DNA of 64,000 bases from Kribbella sp. VKM Ac-2569 (lineage in GTDB: Bacteria > Actinomycetota > Actinomycetes > Propionibacteriales > Kribbellaceae): NCBI RefSeq assembly GCF_004216905.1, contig NZ_SGXJ01000005.1:124001-188000 (forward strand), in the 5' to 3' direction. The notes under the pieces are model-generated. The model was not told where the DNA came from. It searched no databases and was given only the letters and a program-made list of their open reading frames with translations. The translations under genes were made by a program, and so were the position numbers. Within the stretch, counting starts at the first letter, position 1, and every line of letters begins with the position of its first letter. This document shows, one piece after another, positions 37,466 to 46,522 of this stretch.

Positions 37466-40176
37466 CAACTGACTGGGTGCTGTCCGAGCCGCCGAGTGCG
37501 ACGGCGCTGACGGCGTACGACCTGCGCTGTGAGCACCGTGTCGATCCGCTCGGGATCGGTACGGCGCGACCGCGGCTGAGCTGGCGGTTGGCGTCGCCGA
37601 CCCGTGGCGATCGGCAGGATGCGTTCCGCGTGCAGGTGCTGCGCGACGCCGTACAGGTGTGGGACAGCGGGTGGCGGAGCGAGCGGGACACGTACGTCGA
37701 CCACGGTGGTGCTCCGCTGACATCGCAGACTGACTACGTGTGGCAGCTCTCGGTGCGGGACGCGGCCGGACAGGTCTCGTCTGCGGAGGCGACCTTTGCG
37801 ACCGGTCTCTTCCACGACGACGAGTGGGAGGCGCACTGGATCGAGCACGACTACGAGACCGATCCGTACTTCGAGCCGCCAGTCGATCGCGCGGAGCCGC
37901 GGACGGTGCGGCAGGCAACCATCGCGCCGCCCCGCTACTACCGGCGCTCGTTCGAGCTGACCCAACCGGTCACCAGGGCGCGGGTCTATGCGACTGCCCA
38001 CGGGCTCTACCAGTTCAGCGCCAACGGTCAGCGGGTCGGCAACGACGAGCTGACACCGGGCTGGACCGACTACCGCGAGCGCGTCGCCTACCAGACGTAC
38101 GACGTGACCGAGGTGTTGCACGAGGGCGAGAACGTGATCGGTGCCGTCCTCGGCGAGGGCTGGTGGTCCGGGTATGTCGGGTGGGACACGCGAAGCCATG
38201 CGCACCACTACGGCAAGAAGCCGCAGTTGCTCGCGCAACTCGTCGTCGATCACCCGGACGGTTCGCGGACCGTCGTCGCGACCGACGGCCGCTGGGTCGA
38301 ACGCGTCGGGCCGATCAGGTTCGCCGACCTGCTGATGGGCGAGTCGCACGACGCCAGGCACGAGCTCGGCGCGTGGTCCAGCCCGGGGTACGACGCCGGC
38401 GACTGGGCGCCTGCCGGTGATCTCGGCGGTGACGTGCCGACGCTGATCGCGGCGACGACCGACCCGGTGCGGGTGACCGAGGACGTCGCGGCGACCGCGG
38501 TGACCGCGCTCGAACCAGGACGTTTCATCGTCGACCTCGGGCAGAACGTCGCCGGTCGCGTCCGGTTGCGGGTGCGTGGCGCTCAGGCGGGGGACCGGAT
38601 TCGGCTGCGGCACGGCGAGATGCTGCAGGCGGACGGCGAGTTGTACACGGCCAACCTCCGCACGGCCGATGCCACGGACTACTTCGTCAGCGCAGGCGCG
38701 GGCGAGGAGTTCTTCGAGCCGATCTTCACCGTGCACGGCTTCCGGTACGTCGAGATCGACGGCTATCCGGGTGAGCTGACCGCGGAGGACGTGACCGGGC
38801 GGGTGCTGCACTCGGACACGCCGGTCGCGGGGCGGTTCGAGTGTTCGGATCCGGGCGTCAACCAGCTGCTCAGCAACATCCGCTGGGGGCAGCGGGGCAA
38901 CTTCGTCAGCGTTCCGACGGACTGTCCGCAGCGCGACGAACGGCTCGGGTGGACGGCGGACGCACAGATCTTCCTGCCCACAGCGGCGTACCAGGCCGAC
39001 GTCCTGACGTTCTTCGAGAACTGGTTCGCGGATCTCGCGGTGGCGCAGACCGATGATGGTGCGATCCCGGATGTGATCCCGCACGTGATCACCGGTCGGC
39101 ACGGTACGCCGGCGTGGGCCGACGCGGCGACGATCGTGCCGTGGACCCTGTACCGGATCTACGGCGACGAGCGCGTACTGCGGACCGCGTGGCCGGTGAT
39201 GCGGCGCTGGGTCGACTACGTGCACCGCGCCAACCCCGACCTGATCTGGCGGAACCGGACGAGTGGTCACTACGGCGACTGGCTGCAGGTCGGCGTACAG
39301 ACCGATCGGGATGTTCTCGCGACCGCCTACTTCGCGCGGAGCGTGGAGTTCACGGCGGCAGCCGCTCGGGTGCTCGGGCTGGCGGACGAGGCAGCGGCGT
39401 ACGGCGAACTGCACGAGACGATCGCGGCGGCGTTCGTGGCGGAGTTCGTCGATGCCGAGGGCAAGGTTCGCGGCGACACCCAGACCGGGTACCTGTTGCC
39501 GTTGGCGTTCGGGTTGCTGCCCGAGCAGGCCGAGCAGGCGGCGGTGAAGCATCTGGTCGCGGATCTCGAGCTGCGCGGGCGATCGTTGACGACCGGGTTC
39601 GCCGGGGTGGCGCTGCTGTGCCCGATCCTGACGAAGTACGGGTACACCGAATTGGCGTACGACCTCTTGCACGACGACCGGTATCCGTCCTGGGGGTACT
39701 CGATCAAGCACGGCGCGACGACCATCTGGGAGCGCTGGGACGGGTGGACGGAGGAAAACGGGTTCGGGCCGGTCGCCATGAACTCGTTCAACCACTACTC
39801 GCTCGGCTCGGTCGGCGAATGGCTGTACGGCGACGTCGCCGGCATCAGCCAGTCGCCCGAGTCCATCGGCTTCCGCGACCTCGTCATCAAACCCCGCCCC
39901 GGCGGTCGCCTGAACTGGGCCGAAGCGTCGTACGACACCCCCACCGGCCGAGTCACCACCCGCTGGCAACAGTCCGACGGCACCCTCACCCTCGACGTCA
40001 CCATCCCACCCGGCGTCAACGCCACCATCCACATCCCCACCACAAACCCCAACGCCACCGAGGAATCCGGCCGCCCCCTGACCCAGGCGAGTGACCTAAC
40101 CCTCCTCGACCCCACCCCAGACACCACCATCTGCCGCACCGAATCCGGCACCTACCACTTCACCACCCCCGCCTGA
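37462..40176 (+). CDS. GH78 alpha-L-rhamnosidase
   Basis: This is a 904-residue cytoplasmic enzyme. Order: N-terminal fibronectin-like domain (about 15-120, ending FATGLF), beta-sandwich/CBM67-like domains (about 155-390), (alpha/alpha)6 catalytic barrel (about 470-800) and a C-terminal sandwich. The conserved catalytic segment CPQRDERLGW includes likely acidic residue E493, and WERWDGW follows in the barrel. It releases L-rhamnose from rhamnogalacturonan oligosaccharides after import. The GTG start at 37462 overlaps the upstream stop (GTGA), so it is coupled to the GH127-like gene. The last roughly 200 bp switch to C-rich codons typical of this window's gene ends. Confidence 0.92.
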   Translation: MTTDWVLSEPPSATALTAYDLRCEHRVDPLGIGTARPRLSWRLASPTRGDRQDAFRVQVLRDAVQVWDSGWRSERDTYVDHGGAPLTSQTDYVWQLSVRDAAGQVSSAEATFATGLFHDDEWEAHWIEHDYETDPYFEPPVDRAEPRTVRQATIAPPRYYRRSFELTQPVTRARVYATAHGLYQFSANGQRVGNDELTPGWTDYRERVAYQTYDVTEVLHEGENVIGAVLGEGWWSGYVGWDTRSHAHHYGKKPQLLAQLVVDHPDGSRTVVATDGRWVERVGPIRFADLLMGESHDARHELGAWSSPGYDAGDWAPAGDLGGDVPTLIAATTDPVRVTEDVAATAVTALEPGRFIVDLGQNVAGRVRLRVRGAQAGDRIRLRHGEMLQADGELYTANLRTADATDYFVSAGAGEEFFEPIFTVHGFRYVEIDGYPGELTAEDVTGRVLHSDTPVAGRFECSDPGVNQLLSNIRWGQRGNFVSVPTDCPQRDERLGWTADAQIFLPTAAYQADVLTFFENWFADLAVAQTDDGAIPDVIPHVITGRHGTPAWADAATIVPWTLYRIYGDERVLRTAWPVMRRWVDYVHRANPDLIWRNRTSGHYGDWLQVGVQTDRDVLATAYFARSVEFTAAAARVLGLADEAAAYGELHETIAAAFVAEFVDAEGKVRGDTQTGYLLPLAFGLLPEQAEQAAVKHLVADLELRGRSLTTGFAGVALLCPILTKYGYTELAYDLLHDDRYPSWGYSIKHGATTIWERWDGWTEENGFGPVAMNSFNHYSLGSVGEWLYGDVAGISQSPESIGFRDLVIKPRPGGRLNWAEASYDTPTGRVTTRWQQSDGTLTLDVTIPPGVNATIHIPTTNPNATEESGRPLTQASDLTLLDPTPDTTICRTESGTYHFTTPA

Positions 40177-40204
40177 TCCCCAACCCACCCGCCGCACCCC
40201 TGCG

Positions 40205-40301
40205 AACCCACCTGCATCTCGTGGGTTGACGTCCGAGATGCAGGGTTAGCGCCGGGGATCTCGGCCGCGAACCCTGTATCTGATGGGTATACCCACCAGA
40301 T
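40205..40301. repeat. nested, mutually exclusive inverted repeats
   Basis: Four inverted repeats share arms in 97 bp. A: AACCCAC (40205-40211) with GTGGGTT (40221-40227). B: CCTGCATCTC (40211-40220) with GAGATGCAGG (40235-40244). C: CAGGGTT (40241-40247) with AACCCTG (40270-40276). D: a 24-bp near-palindrome, ATCTGATGGGTA/TACCCACCAGAT (40278-40301). A excludes B, and B excludes C, as in attenuators. It lies between the convergent GH78 and LacI genes, so it may be a two-way terminator, a dispersed repeat element or a structured RNA. Confidence 0.65.
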
Positions 40302-40359
40302 GAGACCGCACCGGCGGAGCGGGGGCCAGGGTCGGGTAGCGGCGGCCGGGTCAGCGGGG

Positions 40360-41379
40360 TCAGCGGCGGCTGGGTGGGCGGGCTGTGGAGGCGCGGATTA
40401 CCAGTTCGCCTTGGACGTGGGTGGTGGCAGTGGTGACTCGAGGGGTGAAGCGTTCCCAGGCTTGGCGGCCCAGTTCGACCGTGGAGACGGCGTACGTCGT
40501 GAGGCCGGGGTCGGTGTGGGCGCTCATGGGGGCGTTGTCGATGCCGGCGACGGAGATGTCGCCGGGGACGGACAGGCCGAGTTCGCGGAGGCGGCTGAGG
40601 ACGCCGACGGCGACGTGGTCGTTGAAGCAGATCATCGCGGTGGGCTTGTAGGTCAGCGCCTCGTCCACCGCATCCCGTCCGTCGACGAGCGTCGAGCCGC
40701 AGGGCACCCGGAAGATCGTGAGACCGGACGCCTCCGGTGAGCGGAAGCCGCGTTGGCGTTGCTGATCGGACCAGGCGGCGGTCGGGCCCTGCAGGTACGC
40801 GATCCGCTTGTGGCCGAGTGACGCGAGGTGCTCGCACAGTGCGCGGACGCCGAGGTGGTAGTCGACCACGACCGAGCCGACCGCGGAATGCCGCAGTACC
40901 CGGTTGATCAGGACGAGCCGGCGCGCGGCCTCGGCGACCTCGCGCAAGCGGGGCGTACTCATCCGTGGCGCGCACAGCAGCAGCCCGTCGACCCAGCGGG
41001 CGAGCTCGATCGCGGAGCGGTACTCCTGCTCCGGGTCCTCCTCGGTGCCGGCGACCAGCGTGTGATGGTCGGTGGCGGCTGCTTCGGCGGCGACGCCCTT
41101 GAGGATCTCGGCGAAGTACGGGTTGCCGAGGTCCGGTACGACGACGCCGACAGTCCGGCTGCTGCCGCGCAACAGCGTTTGGGCCGCCGGGTTCGGCCGG
41201 TAGCCGACGTCCTGGGCCGCGACGCGGACCCGGTCGGCGACCTCCGGCGACACCGGCTTGCCGCCGCTCAGCACCCGCGACACGGTCGCCGTCGACACCT
41301 CGGCCAGCCGCGCCACGTCGTGGATCGTGGCGCGGGCAGCACGGTCCGCAGCGGGCTCCGAAGATCGATACCGTCTCAC
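40360..41379 (-). CDS. LacI-family transcriptional regulator (first)
   Basis: This is a 339-residue sugar-responsive repressor. The helix-turn-helix and hinge cover residues about 18-72 (TIHDVARLAEVS, TATVSRVLSGG), followed by a periplasmic-binding-protein-like effector domain (VGVVVPDLGNPYFAEILKGV). The chosen start, GTG 41379, fits a short N-terminal tail before the helix-turn-helix; the frame is open much further upstream but that part is not protein-like. A type-2 operator lies 49 bp upstream and another in front of the divergent esterase gene, so this is the best candidate for the type-2 repressor and is probably autoregulated. The inducer is unknown. Confidence 0.88.
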   Translation of the reverse strand: MRRYRSSEPAADRAARATIHDVARLAEVSTATVSRVLSGGKPVSPEVADRVRVAAQDVGYRPNPAAQTLLRGSSRTVGVVVPDLGNPYFAEILKGVAAEAAATDHHTLVAGTEEDPEQEYRSAIELARWVDGLLLCAPRMSTPRLREVAEAARRLVLINRVLRHSAVGSVVVDYHLGVRALCEHLASLGHKRIAYLQGPTAAWSDQQRQRGFRSPEASGLTIFRVPCGSTLVDGRDAVDEALTYKPTAMICFNDHVAVGVLSRLRELGLSVPGDISVAGIDNAPMSAHTDPGLTTYAVSTVELGRQAWERFTPRVTTATTHVQGELVIRASTARPPSRR

Positions 41380-41427
41380 CGGCCCATTGGACCATGATCC
41401 CGGCGCAGATCGCTGCCGGTAGAGCGA

Positions 41428-41441
41428 TGTAAACCTTTTCC
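41428..41441 (-). promoter_or_regulatory. type-2 LacI operator upstream of the lacI-type gene
   Basis: TGTAAACCTTTTCC matches the reverse complement of the operator at 35737 (GGTAAACCTTTGCC) at 12 of 14 positions. It lies 49 bp upstream of the LacI start, as expected for autoregulation. Confidence 0.55.
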
Positions 41442-41461
41442 CGATTTCCTGCGGCGAACCC

Positions 41462-41509
41462 TTGACGTCACCGCGCGACGCTGCGACGGTAACGAGGAAA
41501 AGGATTACC
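41462..41509 (+). promoter_or_regulatory. promoter and type-2 operator of the esterase gene
   Basis: TTGACG (41462-41467) is followed after 17 bp by GACGGT (41485-41490), and 5 bp later by GGAAAAGGATTACC (41496-41509), a 12/14 match to the operator at 35737. The operator would cover the transcription start. The layout matches that at 49445-49490. Confidence 0.55.
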
Positions 41510-41558
41510 CGCCCACCGCCCCGGGCTCTGTTGCGGCGGTCCGCGCGAGGAGAACACC

Positions 41559-43997
41559 GTGCGAAATCGCCTGTTGAGCCTGTGTCTGGTCCTGCTCGCC
41601 GGAGCCGGCCTCCTGACGATGTCGGCAACCACAGCAACGGCAGCGAACCCGGCGACGTACGGACCGTTCGACCCGCGGATCGAGCTCGACGGGCACTGGG
41701 GCCGTGACGACGACGTCGCGATCACCGTCAACTCCGGGTCCTCGGTCCGCTTCAGGTTCACCGGCTCGCACCTCGGCGCACTGCTCGACACCGCGTCGAT
41801 CACCGTCCCGGCCCAGTTGTACGTCGCGATCGACGGCCAGGCGCCCGTACTGCACAAGGCGGACGCGGACCACAAGGTGTTCGCCGACGACCTCGACCCG
41901 ACCGTCGCGCACACCGCGGAGATCGTGGTCAAGGACGTCGACGAGTACGAGAACCGTTGGAACGTCCCGCTGCAGACCGGTGTCGTCCTGGAGAAGATCG
42001 AGCTCGCCCCGGACGCCAAGCTCATTCCGCTGCAGACGACCGCCGAGCACCGCATCGAGTTCTACGGCGACTCGATCACGCAGGGCGTGATGGCGCTCTG
42101 TGCGGAGCTCGGGACCGACTGCGCGGACGGCACCAAGGCGTACCCGCACCTGGTCGGGGCGGCGTTCGGCGCGGACACCAACCAGGTCGGCTTCGGCAAG
42201 CAGGGCATCATCCAGCCAGGTCACGGCAACGTCGGTACGGCGTCCGAGTCGTTCGGCTGGAACCTCGCCGGCTTCCCGGCCGCACCCTTCGACCCCGGCG
42301 CGGTCGTCGTCAACTTCGGCACGAACGACGCGGCGTCGACGAGCGCCGAGTTCACCCCGGCGTACCTGGCCTATCTGCAGAAGGTCCGCACGGCCGACCC
42401 GCAAGCGCTGATCGTTGCCCTGCGCCCCTTCAACGGCACGCACGCCGACGACATCAAGGCAGCGGTCGCGGCGACGCAGGACCGCCGCATCGCGTACGTC
42501 GACACGACAGGCTGGCTCGGACCAAACGACTTCAACGGCAGCACGCACCCGAGCGTGCAAGGCCACGAGGTCGCCGCGGCCAAACTCACCGCGGTGCTGA
42601 AACGTCTGACCGGCTGGTCCACCGGACCCAGCGGTACGCCGAAACTCGCGCCGCAGGGTCTCGAGGACGCGACGTGCTCGGACACCCCGCTCAGCCTGAC
42701 GTACCAGGGACCGGTCCGCCTCGGTGTGACCGGCAAACTGAACATCCACGCGGCGGACGGCGAGGTCGTCGACACGATCAGCCTCGCGGACCTCACGTCG
42801 TACCACCGGACTGTCGGGGACGCCCGCACGGACTACGGCGAGCTGCACACCTGGACGTACCAGGCGGTCGTGGTGGACGGACGGACGGTCAAGATCTATC
42901 CGCATCAGCGGCTCAAAGCCGGCCAGGTGTACTACGTCACTGTCGATCCCGGGTTCGTGCAAGGCGACCCAGGGATCACGAAGGCCGACGGCTGGCGGAT
43001 CCGCACCCGCCTGGACCCGACCTCAGACGCCCAGCTGACCGTAGGACCTGGCAAGGACTTCTGTACGGTGCAGGCAGCGATCGACTTCGTGGGCGAGGGG
43101 CACCAGGCGACGATCGACGTCGCGCCCGGTCTGTATCGCGAGCTCGTCTGGGTGCCGCCGACCAAACCCGGTCTCACGATCCGCGGTGCGGGCGCCGGCA
43201 AGACCGTGATCGGGTACCCGAACAACAACCTGCTGAACGGCGACTCCGCGATGGGGAGCGTCCCGATCGAGCAGTCGTACTGTCAGCGCCGCGTCATCCC
43301 GCAGTCGGACCGGTTCAACTGCTGGCGGTCCGCGATGGGCGTGTTCGCCGACGACTTCACGATGACGGACGTGACCGTGCAGAACCTCACGCCGTACCGC
43401 CGGTCGCAGGCCGAGGCGTTCTTCGGAAACGGGAGCTGGATCGTGCTGGCGCGGGTTCGCATCCTCGGATACCAGGACAGCCTCCGTCTGCAAGGACAGG
43501 CGTTCGTGACGAACAGCTACGTCGAGGGTGACGTGGACTTCGTCTGGGGGACCGGCGGTGTGTTCATGCAGGACTCGGAGCTGAAGGCGCTGCACGAGGG
43601 CTACTACAACCAGGTCCGCAACATCGACAACGGGCCCGGCAACATCTTCGTGCGGGTGCGGCTGACCCGCGCGCCGGAGGTGGCCGACGACAGCGTGTTC
43701 CTCGCGCGGGCCGAGCTCAGCCGGTTCCCGACCAGCCAGGCCGTCTTCATCGACTCCGCGATGGACAGCCACGTGAAGAAGACCGGCTGGCAGATCACCA
43801 GCCCCAACGACTGCGCGGCCGCCGGCCAGATCCGGTTCTGGGAGTACCACAGCACCGACCTGGCCGGTCAGCCGCTCGACACCACCACACGACTGGCCTG
43901 CTCCCGGCAGCTCGGCGACGAGGAGGCAGCACAGCTGCGCGACCCGTCGTTCGTGTTCGGCGGATGGCACCCGGTTGTTCCCCGCCTCGAAAGGTGA
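41559..43997 (+). CDS. secreted SGNH esterase fused to CE8 pectin methylesterase
   Basis: This is an 812-residue exported two-enzyme fusion. It has a Sec signal (residues 1-28, ending TATA), a CE2-like beta domain (about 30-160), and an SGNH esterase (about 165-350) with nucleophile S172 in YGDSITQG, the NFGTNDA block and a terminal STHPS block without the usual Asp two positions before the His region. CE2 enzymes also work with a Ser-His dyad. A linker domain follows, then a right-handed beta-helix pectin methylesterase (about 485-800) with catalytic Asp pair D640 (YQDS) and D660 (VDFVWG). It would strip acetyl and methyl groups from pectin, opening it to lyase and GH28. GTG start with CGAGGAG upstream. 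Confidence 0.87.
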   Translation: MRNRLLSLCLVLLAGAGLLTMSATTATAANPATYGPFDPRIELDGHWGRDDDVAITVNSGSSVRFRFTGSHLGALLDTASITVPAQLYVAIDGQAPVLHKADADHKVFADDLDPTVAHTAEIVVKDVDEYENRWNVPLQTGVVLEKIELAPDAKLIPLQTTAEHRIEFYGDSITQGVMALCAELGTDCADGTKAYPHLVGAAFGADTNQVGFGKQGIIQPGHGNVGTASESFGWNLAGFPAAPFDPGAVVVNFGTNDAASTSAEFTPAYLAYLQKVRTADPQALIVALRPFNGTHADDIKAAVAATQDRRIAYVDTTGWLGPNDFNGSTHPSVQGHEVAAAKLTAVLKRLTGWSTGPSGTPKLAPQGLEDATCSDTPLSLTYQGPVRLGVTGKLNIHAADGEVVDTISLADLTSYHRTVGDARTDYGELHTWTYQAVVVDGRTVKIYPHQRLKAGQVYYVTVDPGFVQGDPGITKADGWRIRTRLDPTSDAQLTVGPGKDFCTVQAAIDFVGEGHQATIDVAPGLYRELVWVPPTKPGLTIRGAGAGKTVIGYPNNNLLNGDSAMGSVPIEQSYCQRRVIPQSDRFNCWRSAMGVFADDFTMTDVTVQNLTPYRRSQAEAFFGNGSWIVLARVRILGYQDSLRLQGQAFVTNSYVEGDVDFVWGTGGVFMQDSELKALHEGYYNQVRNIDNGPGNIFVRVRLTRAPEVADDSVFLARAELSRFPTSQAVFIDSAMDSHVKKTGWQITSPNDCAAAGQIRFWEYHSTDLAGQPLDTTTRLACSRQLGDEEAAQLRDPSFVFGGWHPVVPRLER

Positions 43998-44003
43998 TCC
44001 ATC

Positions 44004-45245
44004 ATGAAGAACGTCAACCGTCGGGCCATTCTCGGAGGTGCTCTCGCCGTGACAGCCGGCAGTGCGACCGGATGGCCGCTCAACGCCGCCAATGCGGCCG
44101 CGACGGAAGTCCCGGCGGGCGGTGTGCTGCCGCATCCGGCACCGCGGCCCGTTGCGCCGGTGAACGCTGAGATCGCGGCTGCCCACGCGGCGACGTACAA
44201 GACGCTGCCGCAGGTCGTCGTCGGGGTGGACGTCGAAGAGCTGATGAAGATCCACACAGCCGCCGACGCGGACGCGCTGCGGCCGCAGCTGGTCGCACAG
44301 GTGTGGAAGGACACTGGCGTCTTGCCGACCGGTCTGCCGACGGTGACCCGCGACGTCGGTGTACCAGCCGTGCTGCCCGAGTTCACCGGCGTACGGCGCT
44401 ACGACAAGCTGGACGTGGCGATGCCGTTCGGGTACGTCGCCACAGTGTTCGTACTCGAGCCGACGCTGAGCACGCACCGGCGCGTCGCGTTCTACCACAA
44501 CGGGCACGGCGAGGGTCTGGACACGATGCAGCGGGTCGCACAGGGCCTGCTCGACCACGGGTACACCGTGCTGCTGTTCGCGATGCCGTTCTACCACTGG
44601 AACCCGAAGACGCTGCAGGACCCGGCCGACCCCACCAAGCAGCTGCAGCCGTCGCACAACGACCTGCCGCTGTGGGCCTCGGACACGTACTCACCGCTAG
44701 CACTGTTCCTCACACCGTTGGCTGTGGCGATGAACTACGTGCAGGCGACGTACCAGCCGTCGTCGGTGCAGATGATCGGGCTGTCCGGCGGTGGCTGGGC
44801 GACGAGTGTGTACCCGGCGCTGGACACGCGGATCACCCGGTCGTACCCGACTGCCGGCTCGCTGCCGTTCTTCGTTCGGCCTGGGTCGCCGAAGCCGAGC
44901 CCGACGCGCGGCGACTGGGAGCAGCGGCTGGACATGCAGCCCGGGTTCTACGGGCTGGCCGACTTCCCGGACTTCTACGCGCTCGCGTCGGTCGGGCGGA
45001 ACCGGCGGCAGATCCAGATCCTCAACCGGTTCGACGATTGCTGCTTCAACGGCGTCGGGCACCGGTCGTACGAGGCCGCGGTGCGGCAGCGGATCGCCGT
45101 GATCGGGACCGATGCGGTGAGCAACGAGTCGAACGGCCACTGGGAGCTGCTGGAGGACGCGACCCACGGCGACCACACGATCAGCCCGTACGCGCTGTCG
45201 GTGATCCTGTGGGACCTGGACACCAACTGCGCGCACCTCCCGTAA
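44004..45245 (+). CDS. Tat-exported alpha/beta hydrolase
   Basis: This is a 413-residue exported hydrolase. It has a Tat signal (NRRAILGG, residues 5-12; cleavage near NAANA) followed by an alpha/beta hydrolase core. The nucleophile elbow is GLSGGG with S261, the candidate oxyanion segment is FYHNGHGEG, and the likely His lies in the C-terminal WELLEDATHGDHTIS. It follows the SGNH-methylesterase gene by 6 bp and so is probably co-transcribed with it. An acyl esterase for pectin substituents (acetyl, feruloyl) is the natural guess; peptidase or lipase activity is not excluded. It converges on the GH28 operon with only 2 bp between the stops. Confidence 0.78.
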   Translation: MKNVNRRAILGGALAVTAGSATGWPLNAANAAATEVPAGGVLPHPAPRPVAPVNAEIAAAHAATYKTLPQVVVGVDVEELMKIHTAADADALRPQLVAQVWKDTGVLPTGLPTVTRDVGVPAVLPEFTGVRRYDKLDVAMPFGYVATVFVLEPTLSTHRRVAFYHNGHGEGLDTMQRVAQGLLDHGYTVLLFAMPFYHWNPKTLQDPADPTKQLQPSHNDLPLWASDTYSPLALFLTPLAVAMNYVQATYQPSSVQMIGLSGGGWATSVYPALDTRITRSYPTAGSLPFFVRPGSPKPSPTRGDWEQRLDMQPGFYGLADFPDFYALASVGRNRRQIQILNRFDDCCFNGVGHRSYEAAVRQRIAVIGTDAVSNESNGHWELLEDATHGDHTISPYALSVILWDLDTNCAHLP

Positions 45246-45247
45246 GG

Positions 45248-46522
45248 TCAGCGGACTTGGTGAACGTCCTTCACCGGCTTCCCGTTGATGGTCACGTTGT
45301 CGAAGGACAGAGCCGCGTGGTGGACCGTGCTCGGCTGGTCGACTGTGAAGGTGCAGTCGACCAGCCGGAAGTCCTCGATCCGGGAGTTCCGGTAGCCGCG
45401 GAGCAGCAGCGCATTACGTGCGTGCTCGACCTTCACACCGCGCAGTTCGACGTTTCGGACGTACGGCGTGAGCGGTCCGGCATCACCCTCGCCGCGGTGG
45501 AAGTTGCACTGGACAACTTCCTTCAGGACATCGGAGACCGTGATGTCGCGCAGGTAGACGTTCTCCACGAAGCCGCCGCGGACCGCATTGGTCTTGATGT
45601 ACAAGGCGAAGTACGGTCCGCCGATCCGGCAGTTGCGGACGTACACGTTGCGGATGCCGCCGGTGAGGTCCGAGCCGAGCGTGATCGCGCCGTACTTGAC
45701 CCGCAGCTCGCAGTCCTCGATCAGCACGTCCTCGGTCGGTACGTCGACCCGTAGGCCGTCCGCCTCGCGACCGGACTTGAGCGCGATGCAGTCGTCGCCG
45801 GCGTCGATGACACAGCCGGAGACGACGACCGAGCGGCACGACTCGAGGTCGATGCCGTCGTTGTTCGGTCCCTGCGAGTCGATGACCAGGTCGCGGATCG
45901 TCACGTTGCGGCAGAGCACCGGGTGAATCTGCCAGAACGGTGAACGGACGACGGTCACGCCCTCGATGAGCACGTTGGTGCAGTTGTACGGCTGCACGAA
46001 GGACGACCGCAGCCGGTCGCCGGCATCACGGTCTGCCAGCGGTACGCCGTACCAGCTCTGCTCGCGTAGTCGCTTGAAGTCCTCGTCGCACTCGTGGAAC
46101 CACTGCCACCACGTGTCCCACGATCCTTGCCCGTCGAGCGTCCCGGTGCCGGTGATCGCGATGTCGGTGCAGCCGTTCGCGTAGATCATCGGCGAGTGGT
46201 TGAGCACCTCGAGACCCTCGTACCGGGTCTCCACGACCGGCAGGTAGTCGGCCGGATCGGTGCTGAAGAGCAGCGTGGCGCCCTCGCTGACGTGCAGCTC
46301 GACGTACGACAGCAGGTGGATCTTTTTGGTATGCCATTTGCCGGGCGGTACGACGACGCGACCGCCACCGGACTCGTGGCAGGCCTGGATGGCGGCCGCG
46401 ATCCCGGGACCGGCGTCGCTTTCGACCGCGCCGTACGACGTGATCGGGAAGTCGACGGCAGGAAAGGCGGGTGGCCGGACGTCGGCCAGGATGCGATCGA
46501 CTTCAGCCCAGCCGACGGTCAC
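45248..46522 (-). CDS. GH28 hydrolase, signal-less, third gene of GH28 operon
   Basis: This is a 424-residue beta-helix enzyme without a signal peptide, probably cytoplasmic. The family landmarks PNNDG, AGDDC and IKTN are visible, but the canonical active-site His (GHG) is replaced by KYGAI, as in its neighbour at 46519. Such changes are known in rhamnogalacturonan-specific or exo-acting GH28 branches, so polygalacturonase activity should not be assumed. The GTG start overlaps the stop of the upstream GH28 gene (GTGA). It is the last gene of a three-gene operon controlled by the promoter/operator at 49376-49422. Confidence 0.85.
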   Translation of the reverse strand: MTVGWAEVDRILADVRPPAFPAVDFPITSYGAVESDAGPGIAAAIQACHESGGGRVVVPPGKWHTKKIHLLSYVELHVSEGATLLFSTDPADYLPVVETRYEGLEVLNHSPMIYANGCTDIAITGTGTLDGQGSWDTWWQWFHECDEDFKRLREQSWYGVPLADRDAGDRLRSSFVQPYNCTNVLIEGVTVVRSPFWQIHPVLCRNVTIRDLVIDSQGPNNDGIDLESCRSVVVSGCVIDAGDDCIALKSGREADGLRVDVPTEDVLIEDCELRVKYGAITLGSDLTGGIRNVYVRNCRIGGPYFALYIKTNAVRGGFVENVYLRDITVSDVLKEVVQCNFHRGEGDAGPLTPYVRNVELRGVKVEHARNALLLRGYRNSRIEDFRLVDCTFTVDQPSTVHHAALSFDNVTINGKPVKDVHQVR

